This document shows positions 48,620 to 58,006 of a DNA stretch of 64,000 bases, piece by piece. The notes under the pieces are model-generated. The model saw only the letters and a list, made by a program, of their open reading frames with translations. It did not search any database and had not been told where the DNA came from. The stretch spans positions 1,736,001-1,800,000 of the forward strand of contig NZ_CP193934.1 in NCBI RefSeq assembly GCF_050859505.1, read 5' to 3'. Each line of letters opens with the position of its first letter. The stretch's first letter is position 1. The stretch is from Marinirhabdus sp050859505. Its GTDB lineage: Bacteria; Bacteroidota; Bacteroidia; Flavobacteriales; Flavobacteriaceae. The position numbers were made by a program, and so were the translations under genes.

Positions 48620-49141
48620 ATGAAAAAAATAGTTTTTGCACTACTTACTGTATCCGTATTAATAGCTTGTAATTCTAAAGTTGAAAAGGAACAAACCGAA
48701 GTCGAAATTACTGAAGAAAATACTTCGGAAGAATTGGCATACCAATTTTTTGGAGAAAAGATCACAGATGCCAACGCCATGACCAAAGAAGAAATGTACG
48801 AAAAGTACAAGAACCTAAAGCCAGGGGATACTGCACAAGTAAAATTTATTTCTAAAGTAAACAGTGTTTGCCAAAGTAAAGGCTGTTGGATGCGTCTGGA
48901 TATGGGTGAGGAAGAAGCAATGATTAAATTTAAAGATTATGGTTTCTTTATGCCAAAAGATATTACAGGAGATGAAGTAATTGTAAGCGGAAAGGCATTT
49001 GTAGATGAGATGAGTGTAGATGACCAACGCCATTTTGCTGAAGACGCTGGAAAATCTAAAGAAGAAATTGCTGCTATTACTCAGCCTAAAAAGACGCTTT
49101 CTTTTACTGCAGATGGGGTGTTGCTAGCCGAGAAGCAATAA
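48620..49141 (+). CDS. DUF4920 family lipoprotein
   Basis: 173 residues from the ATG at 48620; a longer frame from 48560 would place the lipoprotein signal internally and is rejected. Lipobox LIAC (Cys about residue 16). The rest is an OB-like beta domain with AQVKFISKVNSVCQSKGCW and MIKFKDYGFFMPKDI, where the two Cys (VCQSKGC) are conserved and may bind metal. Function unknown. It is 4 bp upstream of mnmD and probably co-transcribed with it. Confidence 0.85.
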   Translation: MKKIVFALLTVSVLIACNSKVEKEQTEVEITEENTSEELAYQFFGEKITDANAMTKEEMYEKYKNLKPGDTAQVKFISKVNSVCQSKGCWMRLDMGEEEAMIKFKDYGFFMPKDITGDEVIVSGKAFVDEMSVDDQRHFAEDAGKSKEEIAAITQPKKTLSFTADGVLLAEKQ

Positions 49142-49145
49142 GCTT

Positions 49146-49817
49146 TTGAAACGCGAATTTCTCACGACAGGAGATGGTTCGGTAACGATACACCTTCCAG
49201 ACTGGAATGAACAATATCACTCCATACACGGTGCTATTGCCGAAGCGCGTCACGTTTTTATAAAAACTGGACTACATCATTTTTTAGCCGAAAATCCCAG
49301 TGAAGAAATTTCAATTATGGAAATTGGTTTTGGCACAGGATTAAATACCTTACTAACAGTTTCGGAAATTGAAAAACTAAAAATTTCTTGTATGTATCTT
49401 GGTGTGGAAGCCTATCCGGTTTCAGCTGAAGAAGTTTCAAAATTAAACTATCCCGAAAAAACTAAAATTTCAGCAGCCCTATTTCAAAAACTCCATGAGC
49501 TACCTTGGGAGGAAAAAGCTGAAATTACTTCCTTTTTTTCATTATTGAAGCGAAAACAATTTTTTAAAGAAATTTCAGAAGAAAACGCTATCAACCTTAT
49601 TTATTTTGATGCCTTTGGTGCCAGAGTACAGCCAGAACTTTGGACCGAAGAAATTTTCAGCACTATGTATACTGCGCTAAAACCGAAAGGAGTATTGGTA
49701 ACCTATGCCGCAAAAGGAAGTGTAAGACGTGCTATGCAAGCCGTTGGTTTTATTGTAGAACGCCTCCCTGGGCCACCAGGAAAAAGGGAAATGCTACGAG
49801 CCACCAAAAGCGATTAG
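49146..49817 (+). CDS. mnmD: tRNA wobble-uridine methyltransferase, MnmD type
   Basis: 223 residues with a TTG start. It matches the methyltransferase half of MnmC (DUF752): the N-terminal LTTGDGSVTIHLPDWNEQYHS, then AIAEARHVFIKTGL, SAM-binding MEIGFGTGLNTLLT and YFDAFGARVQPELW. Methylates the aminomethyl group of nm5(s2)U34 in tRNA. The FAD oxidase domain found in E. coli MnmC is absent, as usual in Bacteroidota. Confidence 0.9.
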   Translation: MKREFLTTGDGSVTIHLPDWNEQYHSIHGAIAEARHVFIKTGLHHFLAENPSEEISIMEIGFGTGLNTLLTVSEIEKLKISCMYLGVEAYPVSAEEVSKLNYPEKTKISAALFQKLHELPWEEKAEITSFFSLLKRKQFFKEISEENAINLIYFDAFGARVQPELWTEEIFSTMYTALKPKGVLVTYAAKGSVRRAMQAVGFIVERLPGPPGKREMLRATKSD

Positions 49818-50056
49818 CATATACGTATTTTTAAAACTACGAGCTTAAAAGTTTAAAGGGTGTAGGTTTGATTTTAACAATAGTCTAGGACTAGGTGCCT
49901 TGAGTGATTGGAAAAAAACTGTTGTATGGAGCCTCTACAGTTATATTCTTCAAATTGTATGAAGGGCTGCCTATTAAAGTTCCGTTAATCCTCATGACTT
50001 TCCACATACATCCCCGTACCTTTAAGTATTGCTAATTGAAAAAGAAATGTGAAGAA

Positions 50057-50959
50057 ATGAGAATACTAATAACGGGTGCCACAGGTCTTATTGGTACCCA
50101 ACTTACAGAATACTGTATTGACGATGGAATAAAAGTAAATTACCTTACTACAAGTAGGGAAAAGATTGAAAATCGCCCAAATTATAAAGGATTTTACTGG
50201 AACCCGGAAAACGGTGAAATAGATATCGAAGCTTTTACCGATGTGACTGCTATTATTAATTTGGTAGGAGCAACTATTTCTAAACGGTGGACGAACAGTT
50301 ATAAGAAAACTATTCTTGAAAGTAGGACTAAAACAGCTAATCTTCTTTTCAACACACTTAAAGGTATGGATCATACTATATCACAATTTATCTCTGCGAG
50401 TGGTGTAAGTGTCTATCCGGATCATCCTACAAAATTGTATGATGAAGAAAATGAAGAAGTTTCAAATACTTTTTTAGGCGAAGTGGTGGTGGCTTGGGAG
50501 GCAGCTGCAGATCAGTTTGAAACTTTAGGAATGCGGGTAGCAAAAATTAGAACTGGTGTTGTGTTTTCTGAAAAAGAAGGCGCTTTTCAAAAAATTAAAG
50601 AACCTATAGAAAAAGGGTTTGGAGCTCCTTTGGGCAGTGGAGAGCAATGGATATCCTGGGTTCATTTGCAGGATATTGCGAGTTTATATATTCACGTACT
50701 TAAAAGCGGATTGGAAGGGGTGTACAACGCAGTTGCTCCTAATCCTGTGACCAATAAAAACCTTACGTTCAAAATTGCCTCCACGCTGGGGAAAAATATT
50801 TGGTTACCCAATGTTCCGGGATGGGTGCTTAAAATAATGTTGGGTGAGATGGCAACATTAGTCCTAGAAAGCCAATTGGTAAGTTCTAAAAAAATTGAGG
50901 ATACTGGGTATAGTTTTATGTTTGTAAACGTAAACTACGCCGTAAAAAAATTGATGTAA
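50057..50959 (+). CDS. TIGR01777 family NAD(P)-dependent epimerase
   Basis: 300 residues from the ATG at 50057; a TTG at 50036 would add seven residues before the Rossmann motif. The nucleotide-binding ITGATGLIGTQL is at the very N-terminus, and NLVGATISKRWT and SASGVSVYPDH are signatures of this family (YfcH/SulA-like). The C-terminal DUF1731-like segment has PNVPGWVLKIMLGEMATLVL. Substrate unknown. Closed by a strong terminator. Confidence 0.9.
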   Translation: MRILITGATGLIGTQLTEYCIDDGIKVNYLTTSREKIENRPNYKGFYWNPENGEIDIEAFTDVTAIINLVGATISKRWTNSYKKTILESRTKTANLLFNTLKGMDHTISQFISASGVSVYPDHPTKLYDEENEEVSNTFLGEVVVAWEAAADQFETLGMRVAKIRTGVVFSEKEGAFQKIKEPIEKGFGAPLGSGEQWISWVHLQDIASLYIHVLKSGLEGVYNAVAPNPVTNKNLTFKIASTLGKNIWLPNVPGWVLKIMLGEMATLVLESQLVSSKKIEDTGYSFMFVNVNYAVKKLM

Positions 50960-50960
50960 A

Positions 50961-50995
50961 AAAAGAGCTGCCAAAAAAAAATTGGCAGCTCTTTT
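50961..50995 (+). terminator. Bidirectional terminator between epimerase and YceI genes
   Basis: A 14-bp stem AAAAGAGCTGCCAA / TTGGCAGCTCTTTT with a 7-A loop serves the epimerase on the plus strand and the convergent YceI gene. Confidence 0.92.
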
Positions 50996-51014
50996 AGTAA
51001 TATAGGTTTCCAGA

Positions 51015-51680
51015 CTACTCTTTAGAAGCGTGTAACTCAATTTGAAGTTCCATATCGTCGCTAATAAATTTATCCCCTAGGTTGTCAAAAATAGATTTAG
51101 AGCCATAGTTAACACCCCATTGCGTACGGTCTATCGTAAATGTATCGCTTTTTAAGAACATTGTGTCTCCAGGGTAAGATACTGTGGCGGTAAAAGAAAC
51201 AGGATTGGTTTTATCTTTTATCGTTAAATTACCATTTACAGTAGGTTTGTACTGATCTCCTTCTATACTGGTAATTTCAAACATAGCAACTGGAAATTCA
51301 TTCACATTAAAAAAGTCTCCTTCTTTTCCTTCTACAGTTCCCATTAGGTGTGCTTCTAAATTTTCTTTCCCGTCACCCGTTTCTAAATCGGTTACAGTAA
51401 TGCTTTTCATATCTATTGAAAATTTACCAGCTTCCATATTTTTATCGGTTACCATAATTTCTCCGTTAGCTAAAGAAATAGTTCCCGTATGTGTTCCAGT
51501 AGGTTTGTTTCCAGACCACATAATTTTAGATTTGGCTGTGTTGGCTGTATACGTAACAGCTGTAGCATCTGCCTGAGCTACAGTTTCATTTTCGGAGGTT
51601 TTTTCTTTTGTCTCGTTACAAGAGGTAAAAGTTACGGCAGTAAAAAATGCTACGGCCACTAAAGTGATGGTTTTTTTCAT
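51015..51680 (-). CDS. YceI family lipoprotein
   Basis: 221 residues. Lipobox FTSC (Cys about residue 21). The remainder is a YceI-type lipocalin-like barrel (TYTANTAKSKIMWSGNKPTG, then GTISLANGEIMV, EFPVAMFEITSIEG, FTIDRTQWGVNYGS). Members bind polyisoprenoid or amphiphilic lipids. Envelope-anchored; the ligand here is unknown. Divergent from grpE. Confidence 0.9.
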   Translation of the reverse strand: MKKTITLVAVAFFTAVTFTSCNETKEKTSENETVAQADATAVTYTANTAKSKIMWSGNKPTGTHTGTISLANGEIMVTDKNMEAGKFSIDMKSITVTDLETGDGKENLEAHLMGTVEGKEGDFFNVNEFPVAMFEITSIEGDQYKPTVNGNLTIKDKTNPVSFTATVSYPGDTMFLKSDTFTIDRTQWGVNYGSKSIFDNLGDKFISDDMELQIELHASKE

Positions 51681-51706
51681 GAATTCAATATAATTTGATT
51701 AAGCCA

Positions 51707-51714
51707 CAAAAGTA
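51707..51714 (-). promoter_or_regulatory. Candidate yceI-like gene -7 element (TACTTTTG)
   Basis: Minus-strand TACTTTTG, 26 bp ahead of the start, in the divergent promoter region shared with grpE. Confidence 0.45.
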
Positions 51715-51767
51715 CTCGTTCCGAAGAAAATACGTCTTAAATATTTATTAAATAAAAGCAATGACAT

Positions 51768-51800
51768 TTTGACATTTTTACTGAAATGGCAGTACTTTTG
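51768..51800 (+). promoter_or_regulatory. grpE promoter (TTTG-N21-TACTTTTG)
   Basis: TTTG at 51768-51771 and TACTTTTG at 51793-51800 match the Bacteroidota -33 and -7 elements with a 21-bp gap, 34 bp ahead of grpE. This is the best consensus promoter in the window. No CIRCE inverted repeat is visible, so HrcA control is not indicated. Confidence 0.7.
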
Positions 51801-51834
51801 CAACCTTCAAGAAAATCAAAAATGAGACGCTTTT

Positions 51835-52398
51835 ATGAGCAAGAAAGATAAAACACAAGAAGAGCAATATGCCGAAGCTGAAACTGCTACCCAAGACATG
51901 GATGGCAATGCCACTACAGAAAATACAACAACTGATGAGACCTCTATCGATGAGGTTTCTAAATTGAAGGATGAAGTAGCTTCAGAAAAAGATAGGTACC
52001 TCCGTCTTTTTGCAGAGTTTGAAAACTATAAAAAACGCACAAGTCGTGAGCGAATAGAGTTGTTTAAAACCGCTGGACAAGAGGTTATAGTAGCAATTTT
52101 GCCTATTCTGGACGATTTTGATCGTGCTTTAGCCGAAATAAAAAAGAGCGAAGACGACGACCATTTTACGGGTGTAAATCTCATCAATGTAAAATTACGA
52201 GAAACCTTAAAGTTGAAAGGCCTGGAATCTATTGATACACAAAAAGGGGATACGTTTGATGCAGAAATTCATGAAGCTATTACCCAAATCCCATCTCCCG
52301 ACACTAAAATGAAGGGTAAAATTATAGATGTTATAGAAACAGGTTATAAACTTGGAGATAAAATTATTCGCTACCCGAAAGTAGTAATAGGACAATAA
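51835..52398 (+). CDS. grpE: Nucleotide exchange factor GrpE
   Basis: 187 residues. An acidic and Thr-rich N-terminus precedes a long coiled coil (about 40-80) that contains RLFAEFENYKKRTSRERIE, followed by the beta-domain that contacts DnaK (KGDTFDAEIHEAITQIPS, then VIETGYKLGDKIIRYPKVVIG). Drives ADP release from DnaK. It precedes dnaJ by 27 bp; dnaK is not in this window. Confidence 0.95.
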   Translation: MSKKDKTQEEQYAEAETATQDMDGNATTENTTTDETSIDEVSKLKDEVASEKDRYLRLFAEFENYKKRTSRERIELFKTAGQEVIVAILPILDDFDRALAEIKKSEDDDHFTGVNLINVKLRETLKLKGLESIDTQKGDTFDAEIHEAITQIPSPDTKMKGKIIDVIETGYKLGDKIIRYPKVVIGQ

Positions 52399-52425
52399 AA
52401 GTATCCGTGTAAACGGAAATGATAT

Positions 52426-53541
52426 ATGAAAGAAGATTTTTACGAAATACTTGGAATTACCAAAAGCGCAACTGTAGCCGAAATTAAAAAGGCCTATCGC
52501 AAAAAAGCGATAGAACATCATCCAGACAAAAATCCAGGAGATGCTACAGCCGAAGAGAAATTTAAAAAAGCAGCAGAAGCATACGAAGTACTAAGCGATG
52601 CGAACAAAAAAGCACGGTATGATCAATACGGTCATCAAGCCTTTGATGGTGGCGGATTTGGCGGTGGCGGTGGTATGAATATGGACGATATTTTCAGCCA
52701 GTTTGGAGATATCTTTGGCGGTGCTTTTGGCGGCGGCGGCGGCTTTGGTGGTTTTGGTGGCGGTGGTCGTCGTACCATCAAAGGAAGTAATCTGCGTATT
52801 CGTGTAAAATTAACGTTGGAAGAGATTGCCAACGGCGTTGAAAAGAAAATTAAAGTAAAGCGCAAAAAGCAAGCGGAGGGGACAACCTATAAAACCTGTA
52901 CCACTTGTAATGGGATGGGACAGGTTACACGTATTCAAAATACTATTTTGGGCCGTATGCAAACTTCGGCACCTTGTAATACCTGTGGTGGAGCGGGACA
53001 AATTATAGATAAAAAACCTGCGAATGCCGACGCCCAAGGAATGTTAGCGACCGAAGAAACGGTTAGCATTAAAATACCCCCAGGTGTTGTAGATGGAATG
53101 CAGCTAAAAGTTACTGGTAAAGGAAATGATGCTCCAGGAAATGGAATTGCAGGAGATTTACTGGTAGCCATAGAAGAGCTGCCGCATCCAAGTTTACAAA
53201 GGGAAAACGATAACTTGCACTACGATTTATATGTAAGTTTTTCTGAAGCGGCTCTTGGAGCTTCCAAAGAAATTGATACTGTAACAGGGAAAGTTCGTAT
53301 TAAAATTGAACCTGGTGTACAGAGCGGAAAAATTTTAAGACTTAGAAATAAAGGGATTCCTAGTATAAATGGATACGGAACAGGAGATTTGCTGGTGCAC
53401 GTAAATGTTTGGACGCCAAAATCTTTGACAAAAGAACAAAAGGAATTTTTTGAGAAAATGAGCTCCGATGAGCACTTTCAACCCAATCCAGAAAAAGATG
53501 ATAAATCGTTTTTTGAGAAGGTGAAGGATATGTTTTCTTAA
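52426..53541 (+). CDS. dnaJ: Chaperone DnaJ with a reduced zinc finger
   Basis: 371 residues. J-domain 1-68 with HPD at 32-34, then a very Gly/Phe-rich linker (74-118). The zinc region has only two CxxCxGxG motifs (C158-C161 and C184-C187) instead of the canonical four, so one zinc site is expected. C-terminal substrate-binding domains CTD I and II follow (KIPPGVVDGMQLKVTGKG; LSFSEAALGASKEI-like region at about 270). Co-chaperone that stimulates the DnaK ATPase and delivers unfolded clients. Operon with grpE. Confidence 0.94.
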   Translation: MKEDFYEILGITKSATVAEIKKAYRKKAIEHHPDKNPGDATAEEKFKKAAEAYEVLSDANKKARYDQYGHQAFDGGGFGGGGGMNMDDIFSQFGDIFGGAFGGGGGFGGFGGGGRRTIKGSNLRIRVKLTLEEIANGVEKKIKVKRKKQAEGTTYKTCTTCNGMGQVTRIQNTILGRMQTSAPCNTCGGAGQIIDKKPANADAQGMLATEETVSIKIPPGVVDGMQLKVTGKGNDAPGNGIAGDLLVAIEELPHPSLQRENDNLHYDLYVSFSEAALGASKEIDTVTGKVRIKIEPGVQSGKILRLRNKGIPSINGYGTGDLLVHVNVWTPKSLTKEQKEFFEKMSSDEHFQPNPEKDDKSFFEKVKDMFS

Positions 53542-53575
53542 ACAAACGTTAATTGATATTTTTTACTTATATTTG

Positions 53576-53610
53576 AATATCACTTATTTATTTAAGTGAT
53601 ATTTTTCTTT
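53576..53610 (+). terminator. Terminator after dnaJ
   Basis: 11-bp AT-rich stem AATATCACTTA / TAAGTGATATT with a 6-base loop and T tail, 34 bp after the dnaJ stop codon. Confidence 0.75.
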
Positions 53611-53823
53611 TTCATAGCAATTTTTTTTCCCATCCTTAAAGCAATTTGAGGGTGGGTTTTGTTTTTAAAACACTATTTAAATACTATAGAATGTTATTTA
53701 ATTTAGTAACAATATCTACTTTAACACTACTAACCCTTTGTAGCCAAATTTCACTCAAAAAGTTTATCCATCTTAAGAGATGGGGCTAACAAAACTTTAT
53801 CTTTACGTCTCGAAAAAAACACT

Positions 53824-54750
53824 ATGGAAAAATTACTTGTAGCAGAAAACGTTTCAAAATCTTATGGTGAATTTAAAGCCCTGAATAATGTGTCAATTGA
53901 AGTCCCTAAAGGAAGTATTTTCGGACTGTTAGGGCCTAATGGGGCTGGTAAAACAACCTTTATTCGTATTATCAATCAAATCACTATGCCCGACTCTGGA
54001 AAAGTATTTCTAGATGGGGAGCCGTTACAACCACATCATATTCAGAATATTGGGTATTTACCTGAAGAACGCGGTCTCTACAAGTCTATGAAAGTAGGAG
54101 AGCAGGCCCTGTATCTGGCACAGTTAAAAGGCCTGTCCAAAACAGAAGCTAAAGCCAAATTAAAATACTGGTTTGACCGTTTGGAGATTGGAGATTGGTG
54201 GGATAAAAAAATTCAAGAACTTTCTAAAGGGATGGCGCAGAAAATTCAATTTGTGGTGACGGTTTTGCACGAACCAAAATTGCTCATTTTTGATGAACCT
54301 TTTAGTGGTTTCGATCCTATAAATGCCAATTTGATTAAAGATGAAATTTTAAAACTTAGGGACGATGGAGCTACGGTAATTTTTTCAACTCACCGTATGG
54401 AATCTGTAGAAGAGATGTGCGACCATATTGCTCTTATCAACAAGTCCAACAAAATTCTGGACGGAAAATTAATAGACATAAAACGGGCTTATAAAAACAA
54501 CACCTATGAAGTAGGTTTGGTTACTCAAAATACTGAAGCCGTAAGCGCATATTTAAAAGATACATTCACGGTAACTCCAGCTACGTTCAAAACTATTAAC
54601 GACGAACTTCAATACAAAATACAAATTCCGGAAGCAGTTTCTCCTAACGATTTGGTACAGTATCTCAACTCACAGGGACAGTTAACACATTTTGTGGAGG
54701 TAATCCCAAGTGCCAACGATATTTTTATTGAAACTGTAAACAACAACTAA
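53824..54750 (+). CDS. ABC transporter ATP-binding protein (NatA-like)
   Basis: 308 residues. Walker A GPNGAGKTTFIR near residue 38, signature ELSKGMAQKIQF, Walker B LLIFDEPFSGFDP and the switch His in STHRMES. A C-terminal extension of about 85 residues is typical of ABC-2 exporter ATPases with DUF4162. The permease follows after 12 bp. Together they form a NatAB-like exporter; whether the cargo is sodium, a drug or lipid is not told by the sequence. Confidence 0.93.
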   Translation: MEKLLVAENVSKSYGEFKALNNVSIEVPKGSIFGLLGPNGAGKTTFIRIINQITMPDSGKVFLDGEPLQPHHIQNIGYLPEERGLYKSMKVGEQALYLAQLKGLSKTEAKAKLKYWFDRLEIGDWWDKKIQELSKGMAQKIQFVVTVLHEPKLLIFDEPFSGFDPINANLIKDEILKLRDDGATVIFSTHRMESVEEMCDHIALINKSNKILDGKLIDIKRAYKNNTYEVGLVTQNTEAVSAYLKDTFTVTPATFKTINDELQYKIQIPEAVSPNDLVQYLNSQGQLTHFVEVIPSANDIFIETVNNN

Positions 54751-54762
54751 TATTTCAGCTGT

Positions 54763-56073
54763 ATGAACCACTTAAAACTGATTATAAAAAGAGAATACCT
54801 TACAAAGGTTCGCAACAAATCGTTTATTATCATGACGTTTTTGAGCCCGCTATTAATGATCGGGATTTTCACATTGGTAGGCTATCTTTCCCAATTGAAT
54901 AATGATAAAGTGCGAATCATTAATGTGCTGGATGAGAGTGGACTATTTGTTTCTCAGTTTGAAAGCACAAACAATCTGATATACAATCGTATGGAAAGTC
55001 TTTCTTTAGACCAGGCAAAAGCTAAAACTGAAAAAAGTGGTGATTATGGCCTTCTTTTTATTCCGAATAACGACAACATAGACGAACTGGCAAAAAGTAT
55101 TACTTTCTATTCTGAAGACTCACCATCACTAGGAATGATCGACGATATTGAAGATGCCATACGGGACAAAGCCAATACATTAAAATTAAACGCTTCCAAT
55201 TATGATGCGGCAAAAATAAAAGAACTTAGGGTTACGGTCGACACCAAATTAGAGACCTTTAAAGGCGAAGAAACCTCAAAATTAGGGTCAGGAATTAAAT
55301 TAATTTTTGGAGGAGCAGCGGGCTATTTATTATTTATGTTCATTATTATTTATGGCAATATGATTATGCGTAGCGTTATTGAAGAAAAGACGAGCCGCAT
55401 TGTTGAGGTAATTATTTCTTCGGTAAAACCCATTAAACTTTTATTAGGTAAAATTATTGGGACTTCTCTTGCTGGTATAACGCAATTTGCAGCTTGGGTG
55501 ATCGTTGGAGGAATTTTGTCAATTCTGGTACCTTTGGTGTTTGGAATAGACCTTACGGCGGTTCAGGACCAGCAAATGCAGGCAGTAGCACAAGCTTCAG
55601 ATTCTGGAATACAAGCGATAGTAGCTGACGCTCTGGTTGAAATTCAAAAACTTCCTATAGCCAATCTGGTGGTGATGTTTCTGTTGTTTTTTATTGGAGG
55701 TTATTTGTTATATGCATCGTTATATGCGGCTATTGGCGCTGCAGTAGATAGCGAAACCGATACGCAGCAATTTATGTTACCGCTTTTAATGCCGTTAATT
55801 TTAGCCGTTTATGTAGGCTTTTTTACCGTGATAGATAATCCTCATGGCATGGTGAGCCAAGTGTTTTCGTATATTCCTTTTACATCTCCTGTGGTGATGT
55901 TAATGCGTATTCCATTTGGCGTTCCCTGGTGGCAACAACTTATTTCGTTAGTCATTTTATTTGCTACCTTTATTGGCACCGTATGGTTTGCTGCAAAAAT
56001 ATACCGCGTGGGTATTTTAATGTATGGAAAAAAAGCAAGTTATAAGGAATTAGCAAAATGGCTTAAATACTAA
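54763..56073 (+). CDS. ABC-2 type permease (NatB-like)
   Basis: 436 residues. A first helix near 23-42 precedes a large extracytoplasmic domain (about 45-180), then five helices from about 190 onward. The segment MRSVIEEKTSRIVEVIISSVKP after the second helix is the hallmark of NatB/ABC-2 permeases of this type. It pairs with the ATPase 12 bp upstream. The gene for MscS follows 2 bp after its stop, so all three are one operon. Confidence 0.9.
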   Translation: MNHLKLIIKREYLTKVRNKSFIIMTFLSPLLMIGIFTLVGYLSQLNNDKVRIINVLDESGLFVSQFESTNNLIYNRMESLSLDQAKAKTEKSGDYGLLFIPNNDNIDELAKSITFYSEDSPSLGMIDDIEDAIRDKANTLKLNASNYDAAKIKELRVTVDTKLETFKGEETSKLGSGIKLIFGGAAGYLLFMFIIIYGNMIMRSVIEEKTSRIVEVIISSVKPIKLLLGKIIGTSLAGITQFAAWVIVGGILSILVPLVFGIDLTAVQDQQMQAVAQASDSGIQAIVADALVEIQKLPIANLVVMFLLFFIGGYLLYASLYAAIGAAVDSETDTQQFMLPLLMPLILAVYVGFFTVIDNPHGMVSQVFSYIPFTSPVVMLMRIPFGVPWWQQLISLVILFATFIGTVWFAAKIYRVGILMYGKKASYKELAKWLKY

Positions 56074-56075
56074 CC

Positions 56076-56987
56076 ATGTTTCAAGAAGCAGAAAATGTAA
56101 CCGAAAAAATTGAAGAAGTTGTAACACAAGACATTTGGGGAGCTATAAAAGACTTCTTAGAACTTGGTTTCCATTTTGGACAGGGTGACAAAAAGATAAA
56201 CATTACGATTAGCTTAGTGCTTATTGTAACAATCTCTTTTATAATTGCAAGTTTTCTGTTAAAGTGGATACGCGTTTTATTCACCAGAAAAATGGTGGAA
56301 ACAGATAAGCTTAAATTTATTAGTGTTTTTAAGTTTATTAAATACATTACGTATATAGTAGTGGTTTTTGCCACGCTAAGCCTTGCAGGTTTTAACATCA
56401 CTCCATTTTTGGCCGCTTCTGCTGCACTTTTGGTAGGTTTAGGTTTGGCGCTGCAAGAATTATTTCAGGATGTAATAGGGGGTATTTTTATTATTATAGA
56501 TAAATCGCTTCTGGTAGGCGATATTATTGAGGTAGAAGGGAAAGTAGGTCGTGTTATAGATATTAAACTACGAACAACAAGGGCTATTACTAGGGACGAT
56601 AAAATTATCATTATTCCCAACCATAAGTTTATAACAGATCTTATCTACAATTATACTCAAAACCACAAGTCAACTCGTGAATTGGTACGAGTAGGGGTGG
56701 CGTATGGCAGTGATACCGAAACAGTGAAACAATTACTTTTAAAAAGTGTAGAAAAACAAACGGGTGTGCTTAAAAGTCCAAAACCATTTGTGCTTTTTGA
56801 AGATTTTGGAGATTCTGCTTTGGTTTTCAGTATACATTTTTTTATAAGCGATAGTTTTGTAGATCCTAAGATCAAGAGTGAAATTAGATTTAAGATCGAT
56901 ACACTTTTTCGTGAAAATAATATTACCATTCCATTCCCGCAGCGCGATGTGCATTTGTTTACACCGGCTACGTTACCTAAGGAATAA
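56076..56987 (+). CDS. MscS family mechanosensitive channel
   Basis: 303 residues with three helices in the N-terminal part (about 45-65, 85-103 and 108-130). The pore-lining helix reads AASAALLVGLGLALQELFQDVIGG, and the MscS beta domain follows with GDIIEVEGKVGRVIDIKLRTT and IIPNHKFITDLIYNYT. Opens under membrane tension to release solutes in hypo-osmotic shock. It is coupled to the ABC permease by 2 bp spacing. Confidence 0.92.
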   Translation: MFQEAENVTEKIEEVVTQDIWGAIKDFLELGFHFGQGDKKINITISLVLIVTISFIIASFLLKWIRVLFTRKMVETDKLKFISVFKFIKYITYIVVVFATLSLAGFNITPFLAASAALLVGLGLALQELFQDVIGGIFIIIDKSLLVGDIIEVEGKVGRVIDIKLRTTRAITRDDKIIIIPNHKFITDLIYNYTQNHKSTRELVRVGVAYGSDTETVKQLLLKSVEKQTGVLKSPKPFVLFEDFGDSALVFSIHFFISDSFVDPKIKSEIRFKIDTLFRENNITIPFPQRDVHLFTPATLPKE

Positions 56988-57072
56988 GTATCGTGTTCTT
57001 TTATTTTATGACAACGCTAACAGTAGGATTCATTTTGGTTACTTAATTTTAACATCTACTAAATATCCCTCT

Positions 57073-57996
57073 ATGAATCTTAAGTATAAATTGTCCCTAG
57101 TATTGCTATTGGCAACTTTCATAATACCTTCTATCACCTATGCACAATTAACCGATCTCGCTAGAGTAGAATACACCTATTTTCCACAGGGAGATTCAGA
57201 AAATTCTTTTAAACGTTTTCGAGCTTTTGTAAATGTACCTCTTAAAGTAAGTGAAGATGGGTATATAGTTACTGGCTTTGAGTACCGAAACTTTTTCTTA
57301 AAGTTACAAGATCCAGAAGTACTCGCTGCTTTCGATAAAACCGACCTTGAGCACTACCAGTCTTTTACATTCTCACTGGGCTATACAGATAAATTTAAGG
57401 ATAGCGACTTGCGCTACGCACTTCAAGGAGAAGTAAAAGCAGCATCCAATTTTAGGACTAGTCTTGAAAGTGAGGATATTATATTTGGAGGAAGTGGTTA
57501 TTTAATTTGGGACAGAACAGGAGATAATGAAAAAAACCCACCAGAAAAACCTTGGAGATTGGTGCTGGGTCTAAACTACTCCACAACAGCTGGACGACCA
57601 TTTCCATTGCCTTTCGTTAATTATTACAGAGAATTTGCACCTAAATGGAGTTTTGGTTTAGGAGTACCCAAATCTAATGTAAAATGGGAATTTGTAAAAG
57701 ATATGGAATTGCAGGGCTTTGTAACTTTAGATGGTTTTTTTGCCAATATCCAAGAAGATATCACGGTTACTTTGCCAGATGGTAGACAAAAAATTGCAGA
57801 AAATGTTGGCTTTACTACTGTGCTTTCCGGAATTGGTTATGAGTGGGAATTTGCAGATCATTTTTTGTTTTATGTGTATGGAGGATATACACTTGTTAAT
57901 GACATTAGGTTACGGGATACAAATGACGATGATGTATTTACCATAAACGACACAGCAAGTTATTATACACGTGGTGGAATTAAAGTGAAAATTTAA
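57073..57996 (+). CDS. DUF6268-like outer-membrane beta-barrel protein
   Basis: 307 residues from the ATG at 57073. The frame continues upstream to 56878 but that part overlaps mscS, and the signal peptide (MNLKYKLSLVLLLATFIIPSITYAQ) only begins at 57073. The mature part alternates aromatic-rich strands (ARVEYTYFPQG, YIVTGFEYRNFFLKL, SFTFSLGYTDKF) as in small outer-membrane barrels, which fits the DUF6268 family. Function unknown. It precedes the sigma-54-type regulator by 10 bp, so both may be one transcript. Confidence 0.75.
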   Translation: MNLKYKLSLVLLLATFIIPSITYAQLTDLARVEYTYFPQGDSENSFKRFRAFVNVPLKVSEDGYIVTGFEYRNFFLKLQDPEVLAAFDKTDLEHYQSFTFSLGYTDKFKDSDLRYALQGEVKAASNFRTSLESEDIIFGGSGYLIWDRTGDNEKNPPEKPWRLVLGLNYSTTAGRPFPLPFVNYYREFAPKWSFGLGVPKSNVKWEFVKDMELQGFVTLDGFFANIQEDITVTLPDGRQKIAENVGFTTVLSGIGYEWEFADHFLFYVYGGYTLVNDIRLRDTNDDDVFTINDTASYYTRGGIKVKI

Positions 57997-58006
57997 TAAA
58001 TGATCA

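Noticed and set aside
56878..57072. N-terminal extension of the DUF6268-like protein
   Set aside because: It overlaps mscS and puts the signal peptide 65 residues inside the protein.
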